Source: an uncultured Victivallales bacterium (GTDB lineage: Bacteria; Verrucomicrobiota; Lentisphaeria; Victivallales; UBA1829). Taken from it: a DNA stretch of 64,000 nt. Below are positions 27,612 to 35,792 of the stretch, one piece after another (position 1 is the first letter of the stretch; each line of letters starts with the position of its first letter). Below the pieces are notes generated by a model. That model did no database searches, was not told the DNA's origin, and worked only from the letters and a program-made list of their open reading frames with translations. A program made the translations under genes and the position numbers. The DNA lies in contig CAKUDG010000005.1 in assembly GCA_934644965.1 (NCBI GenBank), positions 62,001-126,000 of the forward strand, written 5' to 3'.

Positions 27612-29906
27612 ATGAAAAGCAAGCATTATATCTGCCGGGACGGAGGAAGCTGTCTGAACAGAGCCGGGATATTCCGCGCGCTCCAGACAGGGGATCTGAC
27701 GCCGTTTTCGCAGGTCCGCCAGGAAGGGAGGGAAATTTTCCAGCCCCTGCACGGAACTCCGGCGGCAAAGGCGTTTCCGGTTCTTACCGTTTTTTTTGAA
27801 GAACTGGCATCCGAAATCCGGATGGCACTGTTTCTGTTCTGGTCCTCCGGACTGCTTCTGTGCATGCTTCTGGTGTATACGGCGATGTTCATCGGGTGCG
27901 GGATTCAGGCCGTCTCTCCGGGAGTTCTTTCCGGGGTGCTGATCCTGATGCTTGTTTCAGGAACGGTGCTGTGGTTTACCATTCTGATTCAATATTATCA
28001 TTTCTGGAAGCTGATTCCTGGGAAGCGTCTGATCTCCCCGTTCTGGCGTTCGGCGTTGGCGCTTGTTCCGTTTCCGCCGTGGCAGATTTTCTGGAACTTT
28101 TTTGTGCTGATTGCTCCTGCCCGGCGTTTTGCCAGGAAGATGAGCCGGACGGGGGGGATTCTTCTGCGTCTGACGGCATGGGTGAACTGTCTTCTGCCCG
28201 TGGCGGGGATTCTTCTGGCATGGATCCTGGTTCTGAAGGGCGGAGGAAGAAATTTGTTTTCTCCCGGAATCGCCCTGACGGCGGCCTGCTGGATCCCGCT
28301 GCAGCTGATTCTGTATCTGACGCTTTTCACCGTACTGAGCCTGAGGGCGCGGAACGTCGCCAGAGAATATGCGGACCGGCTCCGGCCGTTTCTGCCGGAA
28401 ACGCCGCCTGTGAAGGTGAAGAAGGTCTACCGCAAGGAACTCCGCAGGCAGCAGACGGCTCTTTACAGGAACATCATCATTCTGGTGGTGCTGATTCTGG
28501 TCCCGCCGCTCTGCGGATACGGACTTCTCTGGAACATGCGGGCCCGGGCTCTGGAGGAGACTCTGGCGGAAATGCGTTCCCGCGGATTCGCTTTCTCGGC
28601 CGCGGAAACGGACTCGCTGTACGGCTCTCCGACTGCAGAGGAAAAACGTCTGAGCGAGACCTTTCTGGAAAGCACCCGTCTTCTTCAGGAAGCAGAGAAG
28701 GAATCGGGACTCTCCTTTACCGGATCACTTGAGAGCCTGACTCCGGAAGTCCGGGAGGAATATCATTCCTTTTTTGAAAAGCAGAAGGATCTTCTCCATG
28801 CCATTGAGGAAATTCTGGCAGGGGAAACACCCCTTTTCTTTCCCGTCGATCATGGGAACAGTTCTCTTCTCCGCGGGACGGCTCCGGAGCAATTTTCCGC
28901 GCTCCAGCTTCTGAGCACCCTTTACGCCATGCGCGCCAGAATCGCATTCGCCGAAGGCAAGACAGGGGAAGCCGCCCGTTTTCTGCATTTTCTCCCCCGT
29001 ATCCGGGATCTTGTGAAAAACGATCCGACTCTGCTGGCGCAACTTCTCCGAAGCCGTCTGGAACTCCAGAGAATCGCCCTTCTGCAGGAACTGGCTCTTT
29101 CCGGACAGTTCGCCTCCTTCCCGGACGCGGATCTGAAACAATGGATCGGCGAATCCCTTCAAGCGGAGCAGAGCCTCCGTGAAAAACTTCCGGAAGCGCT
29201 CCGCACAGAGACGGCCGCTCTCCACAGAATGATCTCCTCCTTCGCCGACCGGGAGGACAAGCCCGGCAAACCCTGGAATGCCGAAGAAGTCGCCTGCTGG
29301 CTTTACACCCGTTCACACAAGGGCCTGGAAGACAGAGTGTTCCTTTTGGACTTCATGAAACGTTTCCAGGAAATCGCCGATCTGGATTACTCTTCCATCC
29401 GTCTCCCGGACGTTTATGCACAGTGTGCTCAGAAGCGTTACCTCTTCAGCGCTTCATTTCTGCCCGTCTATGAAGACATCCCGGAAAAATATGCGGAAAT
29501 TTACGCAAGGGAACGTGCCATGAGAATCGCTCTCGGGATGGAACTCCACCGCAGAAAATACGGACGTCTGCCGGAGTCTCTTTCCCAGCTGGTTCCGGAA
29601 TTTCTTCCCGCTGTCCCGGCCGATCCGTTCCAGGGGGGGGAGATGCGTTCCTTCTCGCGTCAATTTCAGGCTCAGGAAGCCTTTCCCGCCGCCGGAAAAG
29701 AAGAAAAAGTCTTTCCTCCTTCCACCTCCTCAAATTCCTCCGCTACGGAGAAAGGCGGAGAAAAGACCCGCCTGGGCTTCGGCGCCTGCAGCAGCGGAAT
29801 TCTTTCTTCCGAGAAGAATGCGCCAGATCAGGAGGAACCCGGAGACCAGGAACAAGAAGAAGATATGGGTCGTTCCAAAATCATCCCCTTTATGATTGTA
29901 CAATAA
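27612..29906 (+). CDS. large membrane protein with GYF-like N-terminus, unknown function
   Basis: A 764-residue protein. The first 45 residues (KHYICRDGGSCLNRAGIFRA) look like a GYF_2-type module seen in PVC proteins. About seven hydrophobic segments follow up to residue 310, then a helical region, and a block reading YGRLPESLSQLVPEFLPAV and DPFQGG that is common in PVC proteins of unknown function. After a run of eight G at about 29633 the last 90 residues are low-complexity (Ser, Glu, Gln). A frameshift at that G-run is possible. An AAGGAA element lies upstream of the ATG. It is the last gene before a terminator. Confidence 0.75.
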   Translation: MKSKHYICRDGGSCLNRAGIFRALQTGDLTPFSQVRQEGREIFQPLHGTPAAKAFPVLTVFFEELASEIRMALFLFWSSGLLLCMLLVYTAMFIGCGIQAVSPGVLSGVLILMLVSGTVLWFTILIQYYHFWKLIPGKRLISPFWRSALALVPFPPWQIFWNFFVLIAPARRFARKMSRTGGILLRLTAWVNCLLPVAGILLAWILVLKGGGRNLFSPGIALTAACWIPLQLILYLTLFTVLSLRARNVAREYADRLRPFLPETPPVKVKKVYRKELRRQQTALYRNIIILVVLILVPPLCGYGLLWNMRARALEETLAEMRSRGFAFSAAETDSLYGSPTAEEKRLSETFLESTRLLQEAEKESGLSFTGSLESLTPEVREEYHSFFEKQKDLLHAIEEILAGETPLFFPVDHGNSSLLRGTAPEQFSALQLLSTLYAMRARIAFAEGKTGEAARFLHFLPRIRDLVKNDPTLLAQLLRSRLELQRIALLQELALSGQFASFPDADLKQWIGESLQAEQSLREKLPEALRTETAALHRMISSFADREDKPGKPWNAEEVACWLYTRSHKGLEDRVFLLDFMKRFQEIADLDYSSIRLPDVYAQCAQKRYLFSASFLPVYEDIPEKYAEIYARERAMRIALGMELHRRKYGRLPESLSQLVPEFLPAVPADPFQGGEMRSFSRQFQAQEAFPAAGKEEKVFPPSTSSNSSATEKGGEKTRLGFGACSSGILSSEKNAPDQEEPGDQEQEEDMGRSKIIPFMIVQ

Positions 29907-29973
29907 CAACTGTACCCCGGAGGAAACGGCAGAACAGCCGGAGGAAAACCTTTCGGGAGTCTCTTTTTTCCCA

Positions 29974-29998
29974 AAAACGGGTTTCCGTTTTCTTTTTC
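29974..29998 (+). terminator. intrinsic terminator after the large membrane protein gene
   Basis: AAAACGG-GTTT-CCGTTTT forms a seven-base stem followed by TCTTTTT. The other strand also carries a T-run after the hairpin (CCGTTTTTGGG), so it can serve the small convergent gene too. Confidence 0.55.
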
Positions 29999-30027
29999 CG
30001 TGGAGAAAAGAAAGCTCTTTCCCCTGT

Positions 30028-30303
30028 CTATGCACCCATCTTATAGAGGATTTCACAGACCAGGCGGAAAAGGCCGATGCTTGCCAGAAGAAAGGTATTG
30101 CACATCACGAATTCAAGGGGAATGCTTTTCGGGCGCTCATTTCTTTCCGCATGAATCAGAGTCCGGATCAGCAGATACAAAAAGAAGAAAAGGTTCAGAA
30201 AAGCTAGGAAAATCAGGAGGTTGATTCTGAGCGGCGATCCGCAGAGCCAGACACCTGTAAAAAGAAGCGCATCCATCAGAATCGCAAAGGCAATCAGTTT
30301 CAT
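30028..30303 (-). CDS. small three-segment membrane protein, unknown
   Basis: A 91-residue protein made of three hydrophobic segments (AFAILMDALLFTGVWLCG, LLIFLAFLNLFFFLYLLI, FVMCNTFLLASIGLFRLVC). No family recognised. A well-formed promoter (TTGTTA, 17 bp, TATATT) lies about 50 bp upstream on the same strand, which supports it as a real gene. It is a single-gene unit. Confidence 0.65.
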   Translation of the reverse strand: MKLIAFAILMDALLFTGVWLCGSPLRINLLIFLAFLNLFFFLYLLIRTLIHAERNERPKSIPLEFVMCNTFLLASIGLFRLVCEILYKMGA

Positions 30304-30353
30304 TTCAGAAGAATTCCCTTGTTTTCATCCGCTCCGGATATTGCAAAGGGGAT

Positions 30354-30382
30354 AATATAATCCCTTTTTTGCGGAATAACAA
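30354..30382 (-). promoter_or_regulatory. candidate promoter of the small membrane protein
   Basis: Minus strand: TTGTTA at 30382-30377, 17-bp spacer, TATATT at 30359-30354. A start at about 30347 would leave a leader of 44 bases. Confidence 0.55.
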
Positions 30383-30492
30383 CGCCATCCGGAGAAAAAA
30401 AGATTCGGGAGAGGAGAGAGAGGAGAGAAAGCAGCAAAAAGAGAAAAGTTTTTTGTTCCGTTGTAAGATTCCGGGAAGCATACGGGTATATA

Positions 30493-30677
30493 GGAATAGA
30501 AACAAGCTCCGGTGAGCAAAAAGTGGAAAGAGCTGTCGGCGTAGTATTCTGTGGGGACCGGATACACGTTAGGTAGACGGCCAATCCTCTGAAAGTTTGC
30601 TGGAGATGCCTTTCTAAAAGCCGTATATGCGCAGGCGGTCTCCCTTCCCGGACCGGCATATACGGCTTATCTTTTTT
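30493..30677 (+). ncRNA. candidate structured noncoding RNA ending in an intrinsic terminator
   Basis: The stretch from about 30493 to 30617 can pair with itself in nested stems: CTCC with GGAG and AGCAAA with TTTGCT (outer), GCTGTC with GACGGC (middle), GTATTC with GGATAC (inner). A 13-bp perfect terminator stem follows (AAGCCGTATATGC with GCATATACGGCTT) and then TTTTTT. A TATATA box lies at 30487-30492, but its -35 is weak. Length is about 185 bases. The size and shape recall 6S RNA, yet I cannot match it to any known family. The pairing was found by eye and not by folding software. Confidence 0.4.
30618..30677 (+). terminator. strong intrinsic terminator
   Basis: Arms at 30618-30630 and 30656-30668 match over 13 bases; an inner CGGTC/GACCG pair lengthens the hairpin; the plus-strand tail is ATCTTTTTT. 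The minus side carries only CTTTT, so the main direction is plus, although it could also end the nitroreductase transcript. Confidence 0.75.
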
Positions 30678-30819
30678 CCGATTTCCTTTGCTCCTCCGCC
30701 TGTATGGAAAATCCAATCACAGGAAGGAGGAGAGTTCCGCCTGGAGAGTACAGAGCTGCCGTCAGAATCTGTATTCGGCCTCTTCTTTTCCTCTCAAGGG
30801 ATGGTGATCTGTTCCTTTC

Positions 30820-31632
30820 TCAGAAGAGAGAGCGGATCTCGAACGGGAGCGGAGCGGTGGCTCTGGGATAAGAAATATCCGGCATGCCGAAAAGAAGAAC
30901 CGCCCCGGGACGATATCCAGGAGGAAGTCCCAGACGTTTTCTCATTTTCCCGCTCCATCGGAAAAGATGCCAGGCAAAACCGCACCAGCAGGTCCCCAGA
31001 CCGAGACTCTGCGCATAGAGGTCAAAGTAGGAAAGCGCAATCAGAGGATCGCTCTCCGCGCAGGGGGCATTCCAGGGAGTCGAAGCCACAATCAGGTGCG
31101 GAGCATCACGGAAGATCAGGTCTTTTCCGTCAAGAATCTCCCGGACATGATTCCGGGATTTGGGGTAGATCACGCGGAGAATTCCGGTCTTCCAGAGAAT
31201 TTTCAGACGTTTTGCAGCCTCGCCGCGAAACCAGTCCATGGCTTCACGGTCCTCCACAACGGAAAAGAACAGGCGGTGATCGTTGCAGCCCGTCGGACTC
31301 CAGTGCAGCGACTCCTTCAGTTTCGACAGAATCTCCGGAGATACATTTTCGTTCCTGAAAAAACGGATGCTTCGGCGCTGGCGGAGAAGATTCCGCATTT
31401 CAGCCCCCCCGGGAAGCGGTCCGGCAGGGACACAGTCCGAATCCTTCCTGCCGTCACAGCTCACCGCGCCTGAAGGACAGACGGCAAGGCAGTGCTGGCA
31501 ATGAAGACAGCAGTCTTCCCATTCCTTCAGAAAATGCGGAAATCCGTCAGCTCCCGTCTGAAGCGTTCCCGCGACGCAATCCCTCACGCATTCTCCGCAA
31601 CGGATGCACTTCGATGTGTCAATTTCCACCAT
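30820..31632 (-). CDS. ferredoxin-nitroreductase fusion
   Basis: A 270-residue protein with two 4Fe-4S ferredoxin motifs (CIRCGECVRDC and CLHCQHCLAVCP) in the first 55 residues, followed by a nitroreductase domain (RRSIRFFRNENVSPE, WSPTGCNDHRLFF, LGTCWCGFAWHL). Such fusions occur widely in anaerobes and reduce flavin-bound or nitro-type substrates with electrons from ferredoxin clusters. The frame is open farther upstream to 31785, but the ATG at 31632 is followed directly by the ferredoxin motif and an AAAGGA element lies upstream. The true substrate is unknown. Confidence 0.86.
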   Translation of the reverse strand: MVEIDTSKCIRCGECVRDCVAGTLQTGADGFPHFLKEWEDCCLHCQHCLAVCPSGAVSCDGRKDSDCVPAGPLPGGAEMRNLLRQRRSIRFFRNENVSPEILSKLKESLHWSPTGCNDHRLFFSVVEDREAMDWFRGEAAKRLKILWKTGILRVIYPKSRNHVREILDGKDLIFRDAPHLIVASTPWNAPCAESDPLIALSYFDLYAQSLGLGTCWCGFAWHLFRWSGKMRKRLGLPPGYRPGAVLLFGMPDISYPRATAPLPFEIRSLF

Positions 31633-31939
31633 AATGAAGCGTATTCCATCCTTTCCTTTCTTCGCGTTCATCCGCATTCTTCTGCCGGAACGGGGCACGA
31701 CAAATCCGGAAGATGTCCGATCCTCTTCTTCCTGACAGCGGGACACCCTGTGGGGGAGACTTGGCCTTCTCACCCCTGTCAGCAAAAAGTCTTTTCTTTA
31801 TCCGTCCTCTTCGTCTCATCTTCCTCTCTGCCCTCCCCTGCGGACAGGGAAGCGGGAAAAAAGAAAAAAGGAGAAAGAATGGGAAAACTCCCGTACAGAA
31901 TCAGAAGCACCCGATTCAAAAAAAAAACGAAAAGAAAGA
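31633..31939. other. intergenic region between the receiver-kinase and nitroreductase genes
   Basis: About 300 bp with purine runs and no supported gene. A weak hairpin (GAATC and GATTC around 10 bases) follows the kinase stop. I see no convincing promoter or terminator. Confidence 0.4.
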
Positions 31940-33304
31940 TCAGCTCCAGACATTGCTCCCGGAACGGATCATCTTTCCGAGAATCGCCGAAAAGCCGGCT
32001 TTTTTCTCTTTGCGCGAGGCACCCAGCAAATTCTCCAGATCAGCTACAATGTCCGCCATACTCTGATAACGCTGTTCGGGATTTTTCCGGAGCATTCTGG
32101 CCAGAATCGCGCGGACGGGGAGGGGAAGATCGGGAACCAGTTTCACAGGATCCAGCGGGCGAACCTTCTGAATGGCACTCATAATTTCGGCAACGGTTTC
32201 CCCATGGAAGGGTTTGACTCCGGTTAGAAGTTCGTAGGAGAGCACTCCCAGAGAAAAAATGTCCGACCTGCAGTCCAGATTCTGCTTTGAGTTGAACGCC
32301 TCGGGCGGCATATAGGCGGGAGACCCCAGCATTTCATGGGACATGGTCAGAGAGGAATCCGTAATGCGCGCAATGCCGAAATCGGTCAGTTTTGCAATAC
32401 AGCCGGAAGTCACGAGCACATTGCCCGGCTTGATGTCACGATGCACGACTCCGGCGCAGTGGACGGCGGAAAGGGCATCCGCCGTCTGACGGATCAGATC
32501 CAGTTTCAATTCCAGCGGAGGAGTCTCCTTCTTGATGATATCGGTCAGGGGACGGCCCTCGACATACTCCATCAGGATAAACGGCACTCCCGTGCCGTCG
32601 GAAGGAAAGCCGGACCTGTAAATGCGCACGACATTCGGATGTTCAATGCGGCTCAGAATCTCAGCCTCTCTCAAAAAGCGGCTGATCCGGGCCTCTTCCG
32701 CGGCGTCATCAGCGCTTTTCCGCAGAATTTTCAAAGCGTATCTTTCCGAGCCTTTTTCCACGAGGAACACCACTCCCATCGCACCGGATCCGAGAGTGCG
32801 GACAATATGGTATCCGGGAAGCGGGGAGGCGGAATGCCTCTGAAATTCATGCGGAGCGGAAAAACGGGAGATATCGTTCAACCTTTCCTTCTGGGTCCGG
32901 ATGGCGTCGCGGACGCGGGAAAGAAGTTTTTCCATGGAAAAGGGTTTGACCAGGTAGTCAAACGCCCCGTCCTTGACGGTCGACACGGCATCGTCTATTT
33001 CCGGATTGCCCGTAATCATGATGATTTCCATGTCCGGATGATGGCGTTTGCAGTATTTCAGCAGTTCAAAACCGGAAATCCCGGGCATCCGGGCGTCCAG
33101 CAGAAGCAGACGGTATCGGTAGTCGATCAATTTCTCAAGAGCATCCCCGCTGTATTCAGACAAATCCACCGTATACCCCTGCGAGGTCAGGACATCATAA
33201 AGCATGGTCCTGACCGCCGGATCGTCGTCAACAACAAGGATTCTGTCCCGGTCTTCCGAATTTTTCTCCGGATCCACGGGCATATTTTTGTTCTGGTCAG
33301 ACAT
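31940..33304 (-). CDS. response-regulator receiver fused to a Ser/Thr protein kinase
   Basis: A 454-residue protein. Residues 20-135 are a CheY-like receiver (ILVVDDDPAVR, phospho-acceptor Asp70 in LLLLDARMPG, Lys110 in YLVKPF). A linker leads to a Hanks-type kinase at 155-420: Gly-rich loop LGSGAMGVVF, catalytic Lys182 in YALKILRK, HRDIKPGN at 268, DFG at 288 and the PEAFNS activation segment. All key residues are present, so both activities look intact. No membrane segment is seen. The ATG at 33304 has GGAAGAAAA just upstream; the longer open frame overlaps the promoter. It links two-component and Ser/Thr signalling in one chain. Confidence 0.92.
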   Translation of the reverse strand: MSDQNKNMPVDPEKNSEDRDRILVVDDDPAVRTMLYDVLTSQGYTVDLSEYSGDALEKLIDYRYRLLLLDARMPGISGFELLKYCKRHHPDMEIIMITGNPEIDDAVSTVKDGAFDYLVKPFSMEKLLSRVRDAIRTQKERLNDISRFSAPHEFQRHSASPLPGYHIVRTLGSGAMGVVFLVEKGSERYALKILRKSADDAAEEARISRFLREAEILSRIEHPNVVRIYRSGFPSDGTGVPFILMEYVEGRPLTDIIKKETPPLELKLDLIRQTADALSAVHCAGVVHRDIKPGNVLVTSGCIAKLTDFGIARITDSSLTMSHEMLGSPAYMPPEAFNSKQNLDCRSDIFSLGVLSYELLTGVKPFHGETVAEIMSAIQKVRPLDPVKLVPDLPLPVRAILARMLRKNPEQRYQSMADIVADLENLLGASRKEKKAGFSAILGKMIRSGSNVWS

Positions 33305-33380
33305 TTTTCTTCCGCAGACGGCGGCGGCGGACTGAACGGCCGCCATGGTTCGTTTTCTCACTCCCGGTCCCAATTGGTTA

Positions 33381-33409
33381 CTAATAATCTCTGCCCGGCG
33401 GGATGTCAA
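33381..33409 (-). promoter_or_regulatory. candidate promoter of the receiver-kinase gene
   Basis: Minus strand: a perfect TTGACA at 33409-33404, a 17-bp spacer and TATTAG at 33386-33381. The distance to the chosen ATG at 33304 is about 70 bases. Confidence 0.6.
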
Positions 33410-33590
33410 GCGGAAAAACCTTCATTTCCCGCTCTGACGAAAAGTTTTTTTACGCCCGAGGCAACTGGAGGGCCGGGAAAAAGCCCCTGGACCATTCTTT
33501 TTCTCTCCCGGCAAACGGAAAACCAGGGAAAAAATTCCAGAATCGTTTTCCCGATTCCTTTTTCCAGGGCTTCTTCTTTCCGGAACGGAA

Positions 33591-35792
33591 TCATCTGCCC
33601 TCTGAAGCTGAAGGCTCAAGAAGGAAATACCCTCCCGGCAGGGTCCGGACGATCTTCAGACGTCCCGAGGCAATCTCCCTTCCCAGACGCTCCACCAGAG
33701 GCAAAGCACGCTCCAGGTACTTCGGCATCATGTCCGGACAATTCTCCGGCGCACGGAAGACCATGCGTTCATATCCCTTTTTCTCCAGCGTCTCCGCCAC
33801 CGATCCGGCCGATTCCGGAGGCGTGAAGACTTCCGGCTGAAAGAACGGTGTGCCCACCCGGCAGGCGGGGGGCAGATACAAGGTCCGCTCCTCAAACAGC
33901 AGAAGCGTCTTCTTCCCGGGATCCTCCCACAGGGCATCCATCAGATCCACGTATCCGGGATTCAAGGCGCTCAGCACATAGTCGACCGGTCTGAGTCTTT
34001 CATCCAGCACGTATTTCCAGCAGAGCAGATAATGCCTTGCCGTCCCCGGAGTGAAGGATGCAAGGGAAAGACACAGCAGCAACCCCAGCAGGACAGCTTT
34101 GCCACCCCGTCTCCAGAATTTTCCGCCGCAAGACGGAGCAAAATGCTTCGAGAGCGCCAGAAGAAGAAGCACCGCACTGGGAAGCAGAAAACGCGCCTGC
34201 TGGGAACTGAAACACCAGCTCACATACAATACAATCAGACAGAGATCCGCCAGATGTCCCCCCGGAATCACACCCCGCACGCCTCCGCTTCCGGATGGTC
34301 CTCTTCCCCTCTCTTTCCTCAGCTTTCTCAGGCTCGAAAGAAGAAAAACACACCAGCAAAGCAGAAGCAGCAGGAACTGCAATCCGTAACAACCGTCATA
34401 AATTCCCCGGAAGGCCCTCAGACTCACAAAAAACGCGGCCGCCGCCAGGGACAGCAGAGGCGATGCAAGCCCGTATTTTCCAGTGGAAATCGCATGGTGA
34501 AATTCCGAACAGGCACGGACTGCTTCCGTTCCCGGAAACCAGGCGCAAAAATACGGGTAGAAAGGATTTCCTGTTTCCAGCCATCCCCGGAGATAAAAAC
34601 AGCTCGAATATGCCAGTGCCACCAGCGTAAACGGAATCAGAAATTCCAATGCGGTTTTTCTTCTTTTTCCTCCCTCAGGGATTCTTTCCTCATCCCGTTT
34701 TTTTCCCGTCGCAAACATTCTCATCAGAGCCCCGGAGAGGCCGATGCAGAAGACCAGCGGCAACGCAGTCAGTTTCAATGCCGCCATCCCTCCGCAGATC
34801 CATCCCGCCGCAACGGCCTTTCTCCCCGTTGCACCACACGGCTCCTGTCCGCCGCCCCCTCCGCCCCGGCGGCATCCCTTCAGCAGCGCCAGCGCCGCAA
34901 CAAAGTGCAGCGCAATCAGTGGTTCCACATAAAAATCCTTCATCAGAAGTTCCCCGAAAATCGGCGAACTCAAAAGACAGAAGCAAAACACGGAAGCCGT
35001 CATCCGCGAACAGCGCAGACGAAGAAGCGAATAGATCCCGACTGTCAAAAACAGCACCACACAGTAGGCAAACAGCTTCATCCCCACCGCACCCGAATAT
35101 TCCAGAAGCGGTAGACATATCAACTGTGCCAGGGAAGGAAAAGCCGAATACGGCAGATCCGGATAAAACAACGTCTCCCATCCTCCTCCCCCTCCCCCGC
35201 CGAAGCTGCCCTTCCAGCGCAAAGGCAGCGCAATCTGATACGCCAGTTCATCCCATGCCGACGCCGGGCAGAACGCCGATGCACCATACAGACAGAGCGG
35301 CAGCATGATCAGAAGCAGAGGCAGGACTTGTTTTTTGAGGCGTCCCTTTCTTCTCCCGGGAGAATGCGTCAGGAAAGCATTTTTCTCTCCCTTCTGCCGC
35401 CGCTGCTCCGATCCGGAGCGGCCGGTCTTCTTCCCGCCGCGGCTTTCTCTGCGCAAAGGGAAGAAACCGTGCAGACACGCTCTCAGCGTCCCCAGCATCA
35501 GCCAGATCCCGAACGGCAGGGACAGGCAAACGACAAAGTTCAGGAATGCCGGAATTTCCCCTGTCCCGGAAATCCGGATCCACAGCAGCACTCCCAGTGC
35601 CGTCAGATCCATCCCCGCCACCAGTTCCGCAGAAAAACGAAGAAGCGGATGACGCCACTTCAGACTCAGGACAATCGAAAGAAGCCGACCCAGACAAAGC
35701 GAAACGGAAAACAGTGCAAGCACCGCAAAACAGGCCGTCCCGGACGTCCCGTTCACCTTTGCCACCAGTTCCGCAGCGTTCATCATCATCAT
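33591..35792 (-). CDS. GT-C-type membrane glycosyltransferase, ArnT/PMT-like
   Basis: A 733-residue protein with about 13 membrane segments. The first large loop carries the acidic WDELAYQIALP motif, as in GT-C enzymes that use polyprenyl-linked sugars, and it has a soluble C-terminal portion (from about residue 640). Two poly-glycine tracts of six to seven residues lie in loops, in SFGGGGGGGWET and in RRGGGGGG. The gene begins with four Met codons; its first ATG overlaps the stop of the O-antigen ligase gene by 4 bp, and GGAGGAGAAG precedes it. It probably adds sugar units to LPS or a glycolipid. Exact acceptor is unknown. Confidence 0.78.
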   Translation of the reverse strand: MMMMNAAELVAKVNGTSGTACFAVLALFSVSLCLGRLLSIVLSLKWRHPLLRFSAELVAGMDLTALGVLLWIRISGTGEIPAFLNFVVCLSLPFGIWLMLGTLRACLHGFFPLRRESRGGKKTGRSGSEQRRQKGEKNAFLTHSPGRRKGRLKKQVLPLLLIMLPLCLYGASAFCPASAWDELAYQIALPLRWKGSFGGGGGGGWETLFYPDLPYSAFPSLAQLICLPLLEYSGAVGMKLFAYCVVLFLTVGIYSLLRLRCSRMTASVFCFCLLSSPIFGELLMKDFYVEPLIALHFVAALALLKGCRRGGGGGGQEPCGATGRKAVAAGWICGGMAALKLTALPLVFCIGLSGALMRMFATGKKRDEERIPEGGKRRKTALEFLIPFTLVALAYSSCFYLRGWLETGNPFYPYFCAWFPGTEAVRACSEFHHAISTGKYGLASPLLSLAAAAFFVSLRAFRGIYDGCYGLQFLLLLLCWCVFLLSSLRKLRKERGRGPSGSGGVRGVIPGGHLADLCLIVLYVSWCFSSQQARFLLPSAVLLLLALSKHFAPSCGGKFWRRGGKAVLLGLLLCLSLASFTPGTARHYLLCWKYVLDERLRPVDYVLSALNPGYVDLMDALWEDPGKKTLLLFEERTLYLPPACRVGTPFFQPEVFTPPESAGSVAETLEKKGYERMVFRAPENCPDMMPKYLERALPLVERLGREIASGRLKIVRTLPGGYFLLEPSASEGR

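Larger units (their letters stand above)
30304..30819. other. 516-bp region without a protein gene, with promoter, terminator and candidate RNA
   Basis: Contains the promoter of the small membrane protein on the minus strand, a candidate structured RNA on the plus strand and a long intrinsic terminator. Open frames in it are short and are not supported. Confidence 0.5.

Noticed and set aside
30325..30567. Minus-strand 80-residue open frame across the candidate RNA
   Set aside because: It overlaps the promoter and the structured segment and has no domain or ribosome site.
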